64,000 nucleotides of DNA, taken from positions 2,030,538 to 2,094,537 of the forward strand of contig KL197709.1 of assembly GCA_000697665.1 (NCBI GenBank), read 5' to 3'. Numbering within the stretch: the first letter of the stretch is position 1; the number at the start of each line of letters is the position of its first letter. The position numbers were made by a program, and so were the translations under genes. The notes beneath the pieces were generated by a model, which saw only the letters and a program-made list of their open reading frames with translations, did not search any database and was not told the origin of the DNA. Shown in pieces: positions 25,240 through 36,649 of the stretch. The stretch is from Jaapia argillacea MUCL 33604 (Eukaryota; Basidiomycota; Agaricomycetes; Jaapiales; Jaapiaceae).

Positions 25240-26333
25240 TCACTGGATAGCTGGTGTCCAGTCAAATTCAATGCCAAGTCTCTCCGTCGAGGGTCGGGCA
25301 GGCCCAGCTTTCTCGGCCCACTCCCACAGAATATCTTCAGAACGACCAGCTGTATGCACGAGACGCAGGCGCGTCCTCTTTTCAACCCCACCAGTTTCTG
25401 CATCCAATGAATCGGAGCGTGTAGCATTGGCTGAGGAAGCTACTGGGGGGATCGCTGTCATGGACCAGAAAGTTTGGAGTAAACTATGAGACGCACCGTT
25501 TTCCACTGTGCCGCACCACTCAAAATATTTCGCCACCAGGAATGACACTGACTCCTTCCGCACTGGGGGATCCGGGGTGTCTTCGTCGCCGTTTTCAAAG
25601 TTCAGTCGTCTGAACACAGGTTCGATCACAGGCAGTTTCAGCTCATCAATTCGGGAATCGAAGAGAACGAGGGATGTTCTTGTGATAATGAGGTTTCAAG
25701 TGAGGTGCAGGCTCCTGATGAGCCAAAGGAGAGTCGTACCCGGGTCGAGTGGCGTTCATCATGTTCACGGCAGCCAGAGCGTGGGCGACCAGAGAAAGAT
25801 ATGAAGATATCGTGTGCCTTGGACGTATTGATCGGTTGGAGGTGGGGCGTCGAGTAAATAAAGAGCTCACGATGGGTCAGCAGGGAGGAAGTAGCTTGAA
25901 ATCTCGTGCAGCACGACAAGTGAGGGCGCCTCCTCACAAGCGATCAAGGGATAATTTTCAGTCTCCTTGGATACATGGAGCATAGACAATACAAGGGCTA
26001 AATGGGCAGGAGAGGGCGGATACCTAGGTACCAAATCTCAACCGTGATGCACTTGGGTAAGACATGACGGACCGACAAGACTTTGACTCTCGCAGTAAGA
26101 CCAGATATTCGTCCGTGACCGCCACAAGATGCCAACCAGGCATCATCGAACTCCTTCAAACCTGCAGGAAATGCCGGGCGAGAAGGGGTGAACAACAGAG
26201 CTTTGCCTTGGGGTCGCGATCGTAGGTGAGAAATGCACAGGTGGATGGGGGAAGACGTTGGGTAACAACCCTTTATAAGAGCCGTCGTTGAATCAGGTAG
26301 AGAAGGAGCCGGAGCAGGGAACAAGGAGGTCAT
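25240..26333 (-). CDS. Unassigned protein, possible RecA-fold DNA-repair factor
   Basis: Four exons (26333-26102, 26036-25871, 25817-25740, 25678-25240) close to 304 aa. The frame is well supported: LVPRYPPSPAHLALVLSMLH, then APSLVVLHEISSYF, then SHTISSYLSLVAHALAAVNM and TSLVLFDSRIDELKLP. The central hydrophobic strand followed by EISSYF, and the later LVLFDSR strand, resemble the core strands of Rad51-paralogue or Shu-complex (SWSAP1/Psy3-like) proteins. There is no clear Walker A (GxxxxGK[ST]), so this is only a suggestion. The C-terminal ~110 residues (RLRLVHTAGRSEDILWEWAE) look like a beta-rich end. Elongator subunits Elp5/6, which also have an inactive RecA fold, are an alternative. Confidence 0.7.
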
Positions 26334-26750
26334 GACAATGGCTGTCGTGAATGTTCATCGTCCACAATTCAATCGGGCGGCAATCTGAGACGCGAAACTG
26401 CTTGCCTCGCAACGTCCACCAGGCTGATCATGAGGTGGCACCACCACACTCTGACGCCCCAGCTATTTCCGCAGCTTTCCCCTGTACTGCATCGATTCGA
26501 AGACCTGGATTGGAGTGTTAGCTAAGTTTCGCAGCTGAATGCAGTGAAGGGAACAAAAAAAGCAGTGCAGCACTCCGTGCCATCAGCCATGCTTTCATCC
26601 AGATTGGCCATTGGCTCAGGCCTTCTTATCGACATCATCTCTTCTGGGAAGCTGAGAGGCGCTGAAAGCTGAACACCTTGCTCTTATAAATCGATCTCGT
26701 CGTTGCACCGGTTGATCGACTTTCTCCCTCTCATTCAATACTCTTTAGAT
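26334..26750. other. Intergenic region, promoter of the first MLKL-like kinase
   Basis: About 417 bp between divergent starts. It contains the TATA box listed below. I see no further gene. Confidence 0.4.
26685..26691 (+). promoter_or_regulatory. TATA box of the first MLKL-like kinase gene
   Basis: TATAAAT lies 60 bp before the ATG, a clean core-promoter position for a short leader. Most housekeeping genes in this window have no obvious TATA, whereas both kinase genes of this architecture do, which fits inducible expression. Confidence 0.5.
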
Positions 26751-28837
26751 ATGTCGCGACGTTCCAGGCAGATCGGAAACGGTGCCCAAGCGGCGAGCAG
26801 TGTGATTGCTTCGCTCACTCAGTCCACCTTCACTCTTGTTGCCCAGTTTGCTCCTGTACCTTGGTTGATGCCGCTCGCCATGGGTCTCAGCACCATCGTC
26901 AGCGTGTGCGACAACGTTAAGGTCAACAAGTAAGTCGTCATCCGTTATATGTTCATCCCATCCTAATGGCCACAACAGGAGTGCTGCTCGCCAGCTGGCA
27001 GCGCGTTGTCTTGACTTCGTGGAGGTTTTCGGTGTGGCGCGCAATGGGGGTCCTAATCCCAAGATTCAAGAAGCTGCTGCAGTAGCTCAGAAGTTCGTAC
27101 GACTTCATTTTAGCGTCCTCGCCAGGAATATTGACAACCTTCCACATCAGAGTCCTCAGCGATATTTCTAACCGGATGAACGGTTGGGTTGCGAAGGACT
27201 TTTTCCAATCCATCGTATCTCAGGGCAGCATTGCTGACGACATCGAAGCGTGTCACTTCGCCATCACGGACTGCTGTAATAAGTTCCAAGTGGGTTCAAC
27301 CAACATCTTTCGAGAGGTGTACTTGAACTGGGTTTCCATAGATCTTTGCTCAAATCGAAACATCCAATTGGCAGAACGAGTTGGCCGAAAATCAGAAACG
27401 CGATCATGACCAAGTGATTGAATACTTGGCCGATATCAAGCACAAGCAAGAGATGATGGACGACACTCTTTTGAAGAACTCCGTCATGCTACAAGACATT
27501 ATGAAGATGATGCAAAACGTATGATATTTTGTCCATTTCGAAGTCTGATCTAATTTGTTGTCTCTTCCAGGCTCTGGTCAACTTCGATGAGGGTGATTTC
27601 CATCACAGCGGGTTATCGATGAACCTCTTGTCACTGCAACGGAAGGCCGGCACTCTTCTCCCAGATCTTGAGCTTGCCAAGGGAGAAGTTCGTCGAATCG
27701 GATCGTTCCCCGTCGGTGGATCCGCTGCCATGGATATATGGGAGGGGATGTACCTGGACGAAGAAAAAGTAGCCATCAAAGTCCTCCGGGCTGTTAACTC
27801 AACGGACAAGTCCAGAATCGTAGGTGCACCTGTTCTTAGTGCGAGTACCAGAGTTTTCACCTCCCGCGACAGCGTTTTGTTCGTGAAAGAGCAATCTGGG
27901 CAGCTGTGTACAAGGTAGACCAAGGAAAGTTGATTCTTCCATTCTACGGCTTCTGCAACAACGACGGTCCATACCCGTGAGTCACTTGTCTGTATATCGT
28001 ATATTCTTCACTGATCCTTCTCAAGGTACATGGTAAGCCCTTGGATGCCCAACGGTAATGCAATAGAATATGTCAAGAAAAATCCGGATATGGATCATCG
28101 GCGTTTGGTTGGTCCATATCACTCCCCCAAAGTGTTTGCCTGACCGATCCCTTGCAGATTAGAGATATTGCGGAGGGTCTTCGGGTTCTCCACACAATGC
28201 AGAAACCTGTCGTTCATGGTGACTTGAAGGGGGTAAGTGGTACTTCGGGGAAGTCGTTCCTTCCATGTTGATTATTCTCTAGGCAAACGTCGTAATTGGG
28301 CCCATGGGCAATGCCTTAATAGCTGATTTCGGTCTGTACAAGGTATGAAGCTCTGGTTTTAGACTGGACTTCATTGGCTGATTTGTGATGTAGGTGATTG
28401 AAGACGTAACGGGAGTCCCGTTCACCCAGAGTCGCGGCGTGTCTGACTCCTACCGGTGGTTCGCTCCTGAGCTATGCGCTGGACAGGGTGTTCTTTCGTT
28501 GTCGGCGGACATATATGCTTTCGCGATGACAGGTCGGTTCTTTTTCCCTCCAAATCTCCCTTTACTAACTGTTGTATCGCTAGTACTTGAGTTGATAACG
28601 CACGACCAACCATTCTCGTATGTCAAACATACCACAGAGGTCGTTGTCAAAGTTTCGTTAGGAGGGTCGCCACGTAGGCCCACGGATCCTACTATGGTCG
28701 CACGAGGCCTGGATGACAATCTTTGGCATTTGATGGAGAGGTGCTGGGAGAAGGACAGAACGAGGCGGCCAACCATCGGAGATGTTCTCAAAGTCATTGT
28801 CCCTTGGTGCCCAAGAGACGACGACATGACTGACTGA
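26751..28837 (+). CDS. MLKL-like protein: four-helix N-terminal domain plus complete protein kinase domain
   Basis: Eleven exons (26751-26929, 26979-27092, 27151-27289, 27342-27518, 27571-27819, 27873-27976, 28026-28107, 28158-28232, 28283-28342, 28394-28532, 28584-28837) close to 523 aa. Residues ~1-200 are all-helical with [17 protein letters not shown] and [15 protein letters not shown], a pattern seen in fungal domains assigned to the MLKL N-terminal four-helix bundle. Residues ~220-515 form a kinase domain with VAIK (K273), HGDLKGAN (D370), ADFG (D388) and RWFAPE. The glycine loop is degenerate, but all catalytic residues are present, unlike mammalian MLKL. In animals and plants such proteins permeabilise membranes in regulated necrosis. 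A similar role here is inference. A related gene lies at 50.5 kb. Confidence 0.88.
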
Positions 28838-29092
28838 TCCATTGTCTGACCCCGAGCTGTCCGAAATTCTTTATCTGAAGGTTTGATGCGGTGTTGTCGA
28901 TTCGCTATCGTAGTCCTGCTATGCTTTGTGTAATTTTGAATTGAAATGTATCACGTATTGCTTTACTGACTGGACTGGCGGTGCCGGAAAACGGATATCC
29001 AAGTTGCATGCATACGTCGGAGACTCGCAGGATCACTAGAAGCGCCGGGCCGTTGCATTTGTCTCATACACTCGCCTCTGGTGCACCGTGAT

Positions 29093-30611
29093 ATGCACCC
29101 CTTTGCATCTTATGTTCTGCGCACTTATTACAAGTCGACAGGATGGAACGAGGACAATCTCTATGCGAATCTGACGCGTTCTTCGAATGGTTTGCCCTCC
29201 TACACCCTCGAACTGCACTAGAGAGCCTAACACTCCACGGAACAGCAATATTGGACTTCACTGTACCTCGGGGCCTTCATTTTTCCATCTCAAAATCGCC
29301 AAATCCACTATTCAAGACAACCTACTCTATGAATGCATTGCCATCATTAAACGGTTCCGTTGGCTACATCTTCACGTCGTGTGACCTTGACGTGAAAGGC
29401 TCTGGTGATGTGCGGTTCAAGGATATGATTGACAGGTTCAAGGTGTACGATCAACCTCGGCGACCAGAAGGCAAGGGTGAAGAGTGGTTAGCGGGAGAAA
29501 GAGTGGATATTCGAGGTCTGTTGTCTCCAACGAACCAGATCTCCTGTGCTAACAAAAGAAACCGTAGACTATCTCCTGTACGGTCGCCTGTATCTTCCGA
29601 CCGGTCGGCTGGATGCTCTCTATTCTACACGTTTAGGCCCAACCTTACAAGCCATGATGGCTGCCATATCTGATCCACGTCCCGGACCTCCCTCGACAAG
29701 TAATGTTATGCTCAGTCTCCAACACGACACCGACCGAACTTGCACCGAATATACATGGAGTGCGGATGACTCGATGTATGGTATCCGTTTCCTATACAAC
29801 TTTGGAAAACTCGGTGCTCCGCCAGAGGCAGTAGAGGAAAGTTCATCTACCACCACTGACCGTCGGACGAAACCTAAACGAATCGACGAAGAGGAGGCGA
29901 TGGAAGGTGGGCTCAAGGGTCGAATATCGGCCGGCGCCGAGGTTTACTTTAGCGCGAAAGAGAAGAGTGCTGGAGGTCAGCAGCCAGATCTATCCCGAGT
30001 GACCACACATTCACATAGTTCTAGTCTCCACTGGGATTCGTTTTACGACGCTTCCCGATGCTACCCCACCTTCATTTCTGCCCCCTAATTCGTCGTCGAC
30101 ACCCTTCATCCGCGGGCCTCCCTCTCAGCCTCCAACCACTATTACGGCGCTGTTCAATCCCATGATGGGTCACATCTCGGGCGCTTATGCCGCCCGTGTT
30201 TCTCGTGACCTCTCCCTTTGCTCCCGTTTCGATTTCAACGTCTACAGCTATGAAAGCGAGTGGACAATGGGTGCCGAATGGTGGATTCGACGACGAATGC
30301 AGCCAGACCCTGAGATCGATACAGTCCAGGATTCTGACGCACGTCCCGTCGAGCCGCCTGGGCATCTTGATATGCTCAGCGAAGTACAAGGTGTTGTTAA
30401 GGCCCGGGCCTCAACTACCACTGTGAGTTTTCCGGACGTTGGAGTCGCCTTGATGACACCAATACTGACCACTTATTAGGATGTATCATTAATGTGGGAG
30501 GGACGGTTGCGGAATTTGATTGTTAGTCTAGGAATCGTGTCTAATCTCTCGAGTCGTGCAAAACCAATCAAAACGATCGGACTTGAGCTTTCGTACTTCA
30601 GCTCAGGTTGA
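29093..30611 (+). CDS. MDM10: Mdm10, beta-barrel subunit of the ERMES complex
   Basis: Five exons (29093-29189, 29246-29515, 29568-29975, 30025-30422, 30480-30611) give 434 aa. The protein begins [20 protein letters not shown], then [18 protein letters not shown], the Mdm10 signature, and [12 protein letters not shown]. It continues [20 protein letters not shown] and ends in alternating strands ([10 protein letters not shown]). Mdm10 is an outer mitochondrial membrane barrel. It tethers mitochondria to the ER (ERMES) and also works with the SAM complex. There is an acidic and basic insert (about residues 200-245) between strands, as in other fungi. No signal peptide is expected. Confidence 0.95.
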
Positions 30612-30890
30612 TCGACATTCTACTTAAAATGTGTCGATATTCTCCGTCATGAGGGAAGGAAAATAAAGGATATCTAGCAACGTACATACAAAAAATATAC
30701 AGCGTTCAACGTTAAACTGAGCAGGTACATTCCAATTAGACGACTTCAATCTCCGTTAGTATACATTGGTCACGAACAAAGCAAGGGACATAGCGAAGTG
30801 GGGGTATCCTACACATGTAAATCGTCCAAAATCGACAACATCTGAACAACTGAGAAAACTGAACGTCGTCGAGAAGATACGGGGGATAGA

Positions 30891-32933
30891 TCAATCCTTC
30901 GACGTTCCTGCGACCGCGGTCTTGGGAGGGCTTGCGTTGCCAAGAGTTCGAGCAAGTCGCGAAAGGGCGTCGGCGGCGATGACAGGCCTAGTCGAATGAG
31001 GGGCTCTAACATGCTCTGTAGCGCCTCCAGTGGGAGGCGAGGAATGGTTACGTGAATGGCGGCTTGCAAAGTCGGACATATGCCCGCCGCGCTGTCGGGA
31101 AAATCGCGGTGAGATACCGGCATCTTGCCCGCTAAATCCACTGGGTCGGCCGACGGTATGAGCCCTGCCATGAGTGGGATTGAAATTTCGAGGAGTGGAT
31201 GGGGAGGAGTGCGAGCTTGGTATGGACTGCTTCGGCGCGTGAATGGAGTCACTAAGACCCCGCCCGGGGATGAACTCCTCTTCTGAAATGAGATCCGCTG
31301 GCCATATCTCCTTTGTGAGGGGCGCGTCACCGGAGCTGGTCGCTTTATCAGGACTATCACCGACAAGGGTCTCTGTGGCGGCGGAGGCAGGTGCAGAGGG
31401 TTCCGAAGGCGAGGAACAGTGTTCTGCCTTGGTATCATCGGAACCCACTGTTGGTGCAGCATCTCCCTCGCTATCGGAGATTAGTATTTCCGATGAAGGT
31501 TGGGGAATACTTTGCGCGGGAGGGACGGGTTCAGACGGGGGCATGACATCGGGGGGTGTTGTTTTAAGAGGCGAAGTATCTATGGTTGTAATCGGCTTTG
31601 CGGGCAACGAGGTAGGGAGGGGCGGGGCGACCTGGTTACCAAATGCCTGTGCATGCAAGCGATTTGTTTGGCGACTTCCACGGTCCCGAGGGGGCACTGC
31701 AACTGCGGCTATCGCCTCTGCCAGATTACCTGAATCGGGAGCCTGCGACCCTCGTGCAGAGCGGCCATTGTTACGAGGTGCCCGCGGTTCCTGTTGAGTA
31801 CTCTTCGGCGGCCTTCCATTCGACCTTCCGTGGGTCTCCCTTCCCTTCGACGCGCCTCCAACCGAAGATGTTGCAGGTAATGTACTGTCAACATTTGCAA
31901 CTTCCTCAGCCGCTGGTTTCGATGGCAAAGGCTTGTCGTCTGTTTGGAATTCGAGCAAAGGCTCAGGGTATACATTCTTGAGTGGACTGAACATGCGAGG
32001 AGGCTCGTCCGTATCTGGCAGAGGTTTTAACTGGCCCTCTAAGATGGGCGAAATCCCCTCGTTCTTCGCGGGCTCCTCAACAAATGACTTGGTGGAATAA
32101 CCCCAGTCATCAAGATCCGGAAGGCTGTCATCATCTTCGACTGCCCAATCTATATGACTGCCGGGAGTAGATGGCCTGTTGTTACCTGCCATCGCGATAG
32201 CTCGCACGCGTTCCACGAGGGTGTCGATGTTCGATCGTATATCAAGAGAATGGGGGTCGGATGGTGCGAGGTGAGGGGGGATGTCCTTAACTGGAGGGGC
32301 CGGGGTTGAAGATGCTGTCGAAGATCTTTTGGAGCGACCAAATGGAGCTTTAACATCTGTAACAGGACTTTGCTTGGATGAAACAGTGGAAGGGGATTTG
32401 GTATTTGGTTGAGACTTTTTGCGGCGATTTGAAGGACGGGAAAGAGGGGCGGTAGACGGTCCTTGTGGGATCTCCGCCACTGACGGAGTTAAATCCATTG
32501 TTAATGGTGGGGGCTTCTTCGTGCTCAATCGTCTGGCTGCAGGTTTCGGTCGAGGTGCGCGCTCGACATTCGTAGAGGCGGGTACAGCAGCTGGGGTTGG
32601 CAAAGGAGGGACAGGAGTTGTGGGTACCTCGACAAGACTGGGTCCAATTGTCGTTTCTTTAGCTTTCTCCTCGGCGATAGAACTCTTTCCTCCACTTTGA
32701 TTCGCCGTGATAACAGCAACAGCACCACCTCTTCCGCGACCTCCGCGACCCCGAGAACGGCCTCCCCCTCGCTGACCACCCCGTCCGCGACTGAGTCCTC
32801 GGAACGCTGTTCCTGGCTCCCCGGGCCTACCCCAATCGGAGGACTGGGAGGCGGGATGATCATCACCTCGGCTGGCCCACATTGAGGCGGCCGTTCCGTT
32901 TGAGGGAGCCGACCGAGGTGAAAGAGATGCCAT
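30891..32933 (-). CDS. RGG-box, Ser/Pro-rich disordered protein, unknown function
   Basis: A single exon of 680 aa, unusual in this intron-rich window. The N-terminus has an RGG/GRGG box (about residues 45-75, with SRGRGGQRGGG), typical of RNA-binding or arginine-methylated proteins. The rest is Pro/Ser/Thr-rich with repeated PxxP and a short acidic patch (EDDDSLPDLDDWGYS near residue 265). The C-terminal 30 residues (ADALSRLARTLGN) may form a short helix. I do not recognise a family. An RNA-related role is inferred only from the RGG box. It is divergent from SmG, sharing a ~355-bp promoter region. Confidence 0.75.
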   Translation of the reverse strand: MASLSPRSAPSNGTAASMWASRGDDHPASQSSDWGRPGEPGTAFRGLSRGRGGQRGGGRSRGRGGRGRGGAVAVITANQSGGKSSIAEEKAKETTIGPSLVEVPTTPVPPLPTPAAVPASTNVERAPRPKPAARRLSTKKPPPLTMDLTPSVAEIPQGPSTAPLSRPSNRRKKSQPNTKSPSTVSSKQSPVTDVKAPFGRSKRSSTASSTPAPPVKDIPPHLAPSDPHSLDIRSNIDTLVERVRAIAMAGNNRPSTPGSHIDWAVEDDDSLPDLDDWGYSTKSFVEEPAKNEGISPILEGQLKPLPDTDEPPRMFSPLKNVYPEPLLEFQTDDKPLPSKPAAEEVANVDSTLPATSSVGGASKGRETHGRSNGRPPKSTQQEPRAPRNNGRSARGSQAPDSGNLAEAIAAVAVPPRDRGSRQTNRLHAQAFGNQVAPPLPTSLPAKPITTIDTSPLKTTPPDVMPPSEPVPPAQSIPQPSSEILISDSEGDAAPTVGSDDTKAEHCSSPSEPSAPASAATETLVGDSPDKATSSGDAPLTKEIWPADLISEEEFIPGRGLSDSIHAPKQSIPSSHSSPSTPRNFNPTHGRAHTVGRPSGFSGQDAGISPRFSRQRGGHMSDFASRHSRNHSSPPTGGATEHVRAPHSTRPVIAADALSRLARTLGNASPPKTAVAGTSKD

Positions 32934-33288
32934 TCCTTACCGAGGAGATATCAGACTCGGTACGCAGATGGCATCGGTGACGACACGGAATGCACTTACA
33001 AAAGGCGTGCGGTATCGTTCAGGTGGATATTTGAGAAAACCGTAGTATAGAACTAAGCAACAAGAAAAAAAAGAGGACGGGTTCGAAGGTGTCGACAATA
33101 AGATAGTGGCGTGTGGCAAGAGATGGAAGAAGCAAAAATCTGGTGACTTTTTGGATTGTTCAGTGCAAGAAGCGGTCCGTTTCGAATCAGCATCCACGTT
33201 GACCAAACACCTCGCACAAACTTTGGCGCAAATATCCAACCAGCCCCTCCAACTCTATATCCATCATCTCCATCAACGCATACTCAAA
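32934..33288. other. Divergent promoter region between the RGG protein and SmG
   Basis: About 355 bp separates the two divergent starts. It has an A-rich patch near 33060-33075. I see no gene. Confidence 0.4.
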
Positions 33289-33641
33289 ATGTCCAAGGCA
33301 TCGCAGCCAGAGCTCAAAAAGGTTTGAAATATGGTACTGCACGTTGGCGTCACTAACGTGCTCATTTTCTCGCCGCAGTTCATGGACAAGAAGCTGTTCG
33401 TCCACTTGCAAGGTGGCCGCAAAGTCAGCGGTACTCTACGCGGTTATGATCTCTTCTTGAACCTTGTAATCGACGATGCGTTGGAGGAGACGACCCCTGC
33501 TCAAAAACATCCATTGGGCACCGTGGTCAGTACAATCCATCACGACGAGTTCAGTACTATTAATCGAGATGGTTTAATTTACGCTAGGTCATCAGAGGAA
33601 ACAGTGTTACATCGATGGAGACTATGGAAGCAATTCGATGA
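33289..33641 (+). CDS. SMX2: Small nuclear ribonucleoprotein G (SmG)
   Basis: Three exons (33289-33321, 33379-33525, 33588-33641) give 77 aa, the normal SmG length. The Sm fold is clear: FMDKKLFVHLQGGRKVSGTL (Sm1, first half), RGYDLFLNLVIDDALEE (Sm1), and VIRGNSVTSMETMEAI (Sm2 with the RGN RNA-binding triad). SmG is one of seven Sm proteins that ring the U1, U2, U4 and U5 snRNAs. The second intron is 62 bp with GTCAGT donor and the junction restores TVVIRGN. Confidence 0.97.
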
Positions 33642-34727
33642 CGATGGTCGAGGGTTCGTTCTGTGATACATTTAACTCGCCTTTGTACTCGCGATCGTCG
33701 GTACGTCCTGTCCAGGCAGCTGTAACCTTGCCTACATACCTGATTGCCATCTGTGTCTTAGGCGGAATGCGTGGAGTATCTTGATTTCGTCTGCTTAAAC
33801 CAGATCCCTCAACAGTTGGGAAGTGCATATTATGCGCCGACCCTCTCATGCGGGAATGGTATCGTGTTGAGAGTGGTTTCATGTATCTATACCAGCAAGT
33901 GATCTCCATACTCGGTTCGTTGTAGCTCTCAGTACTTTGCTATCATAGTCAGACCGAGTCGAGAGCATTCGTCGCTTTCGTCTTATCGGATACTCTGGTG
34001 TTACGAAACGTCAAGCCACGAAATCAACATTCTCGATACCGTACTCATTCCGCCATACAACCCTATGCTTCCCAGCTGGAACCAGTGCGTACTCAGGCTC
34101 GCCTGCTTCGCTTTTTCAGGATCGCGCAAACATAGCTTGTTCACTGTGGCCTGTAAGGACGCGTCCTTCTAAACCTATTGAAACTTGCTGCCCACCCAAA
34201 CGCTTCAAGTTGCTACAACCCTAACCTGTACTGAGGAATTCCAGAAGGATCGTATATCTCAGGGAAAACTTTACACCCAGACTATTGGTGGTATAATGGC
34301 GGCTAAACTCAAAACCAAATATATACGGAGTAGTTGAGCGTGGGTTGATGTCGCTCCGTTTCCTTCCCCATGTCTACGTTTTTCAGCATCCAGTCTCTCT
34401 CTACTCACCCCAGTGAACCCAACCCTTGTAGTCCTGCCGATGATCAGGTGTGCACCAGAGACATCGTTCTTAGCGCTGGACCTCACACTGGTGTTATGCT
34501 ATATAGCCTAGCTGGGCTTTGTCCGACGACTCCAGTCACGGTTCTTCGGCAAATTCTGGAGAAGAGTCAATTCTATCAGTGCGCTATTTCGATTTCTTCT
34601 CTTGTGTCGCCGCTTACCGGATTCGTAGGTAATTGATGGCGACGAGGTAGACTTATCACCCCTTCAGCCTTGTATTTCTGGTGACTTTAACCAACCCGCA
34701 GCAAGAGCTTGTGCTCTTGGATAAGTC
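33642..34727. other. Intergenic region and uncertain 5' part of the HerA-like ATPase gene
   Basis: About 1.1 kb with no gene I can support. An ATG at 34370 opens a short frame of ~85 codons. An open Ser/Pro-rich stretch lies near 34010-34240. Related ATPases have long disordered Pro/Gln/Tyr-rich N-termini, so one or more 5' exons of the next gene could be here. I could not find a splice path that reads through without a stop. Confidence 0.35.
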
Positions 34728-36395
34728 ATGCTTGGAGTTGACCGGCGAAGAAGAGTCACTCCATGGTTTACGGACTGCCCCGCTTATGACGAGGGCAGCA
34801 TTCTGCAAAGTTCAGGCCCGGACCGAGAACACCCAATACGGTGTCCTGGGTGTTGTCACAGCAATTCAGTAGGTTTCCTTCTGTCTCACGTCCCAAAACA
34901 AATTGTCAAGATATTTACCAGACCGAAGACTGACTTCAAACTGTCCGATAACAACCGGTTGTATCTCAACATAGTGAGATTCCCAGTAGCTCCCCCTGGC
35001 TATCCGATTAACGCAAATTTCCAGAATACTCCCTTTTCCGCCATCGTTTGTGGAGTGCAAGGGTCGGGCAAGTCGCATACAGTCTCGGTTATGTTAGAAA
35101 ATATGCTCATCCCGGACTACCGTGCTATCGGAGTCCTTCAGAACCCGCTCTGTGGCCTTGTCCTGCACTTTGGAGAGGGAGGTCCGACATCTAAACCATG
35201 CGAGGCGGCATTTGTCGGGATGTCAGACCTCCCTCTTCTGACGCCACGAATCAAGGTCTACGTCTCTCGTTCCTCTCTGAAGACAATGAGAGACGTATAT
35301 TCTTCATTCGGAGAACGCGTGGTCGTGGAACCTCTCCTTCTGGGCGAGGGTGAGCTGGACGCTCAGTCGTTCCTCTCGATGATGGCTGTTTCATCGTCGG
35401 AAGCCGCTCCTCTATATGTCCAGACAATCCTCGTAAGCGATTCTTGTTCATTGCCGTGAGAATCTACTCACCAGATGTGTAGTCTATTCTGAGAGACCTA
35501 GGAGAATCGTTCACATACCGCCGTTTCAAAGTCGAGTTGGATAGTCGTACCTTCAACCCGATGCAAATGAGTGGACTCAAGCAACGGATGGCATTGCTCG
35601 AGTCATTCATGGACAAAGATCACGCAAGGCAACCACAAGCAGCATCCCGATTCTCCTCGGGTCAACTGACCATTATCGACCTTTCCGACCCTTTTGTGGA
35701 TCCAGCCGCTGCGTGTGGGTTGTTTGAAATCATGCTACGCCTGTTCGTCCGCGCCGATGTCGGTACTGGTAAAGTTCTCGTGGTTGACGAAGCCCACAAA
35801 GTACGTCATCTTCAGACATGCAACAGCTGCGATGCTGATTGGATTTATCGATTCAAGTACATATCTGCTCAAAAGGGTTCTTCCGGATTGGTAAAATCCC
35901 TGCTCTCGCTGACCCGCCAGCAGCGACACCTGGGCATGCGTGTCATCGTAAGCACTCAAGGTGAGGCTCGGCTCACTCCAGCTAGAACAATCCTTGACGT
36001 GATATCAGAGCCCACTGTGGTGCATCCAATTGTGTTGGATCTATGCAATGTTGCGATCCTCCATCGATTTTCCTCTCCGACCTGGTGGACGCACCTCGAG
36101 AAGCATGTGTCAGCCGATTTTTCTGACACGGATGCCTTCGATAAAGTCGTTAAACTGAAGGTCTGTTCACACCATCTCCGTTGTATGCTGCCGTGTTCAA
36201 ACATTGGTTGTTGAGACGGGTGAGGCGATCGTGCTTGCTCCTTCAGGACTAGGTGTAGTGCGAGACGGGGCGGATGATGGCACCGTGAACGGAAACACTG
36301 GACTCAGGGAATTTGGCCGGAGATACCTCCTCATGAAGACCAGGCGCAGGGTAACTGCTGACGGAGGGGCTTCAGTCATGGCCATGCAAGATTAA
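34728..36395 (+). CDS. HerA/FtsK-like P-loop ATPase (Agaricomycete family), N-terminus uncertain
   Basis: The core exons are clear: one ending at 35432, then 35483-35800, 35858-35960, 36009-36160 and 36216-36395. The start at 34728 is only the limit of the open frame. Marks are FRFPVAP-like entry (IVRFPVAPPGYPINANFQN), Walker A VCGVQGSGKSHTV, Walker B KVLVVDEAHKY, the LLSLTRQQRHLGMRVIVSTQ stretch that matches HerA/VirB4-type ATPases (arginine-rich helix then TQ sensor), and GEAIVLAPSGL near the end. Such proteins pump DNA or protein in prokaryotes. In Agaricomycetes the family is annotated only as a P-loop NTPase and I know of no function. The reading frame is intact over ~500 residues. Confidence 0.8.
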
Positions 36396-36484
36396 GCATC
36401 TACGAGGTTAAATATAACACCCTTGTCAAATTGAAGCTGTACGATTTGTGTACGATACAATTTAAAATGTGATGCCTTTCGCAA

Positions 36485-36491
36485 TATAAAA
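36485..36491 (+). promoter_or_regulatory. Possible TATA box upstream of PRP31
   Basis: TATAAAA lies about 160 bp before the PRP31 ATG, inside a short AT-rich stretch. It is only a sequence match; a downstream start of transcription would leave a ~130-bp leader. Confidence 0.3.
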
Positions 36492-36649
36492 GGATTGCTC
36501 GCTACCCACTTTTGTATGAGAGTCGTCCTTCCAAGTCGAGCGTTTCGAATCAGCGTTCAGTACAAGTCCACGTGGCAATCTTCGCAACCGCATTTCCTGT
36601 GCCACCTCCGACTCCGAGTCGCTCTTTCCATCTCGCTAATTCCTTGGCC

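Noticed and set aside
33622-33909. Minus-strand frame of 95 codons after SmG
   Set aside because: It overlaps the last SmG exon on the opposite strand and shows no recognisable motif or introns.
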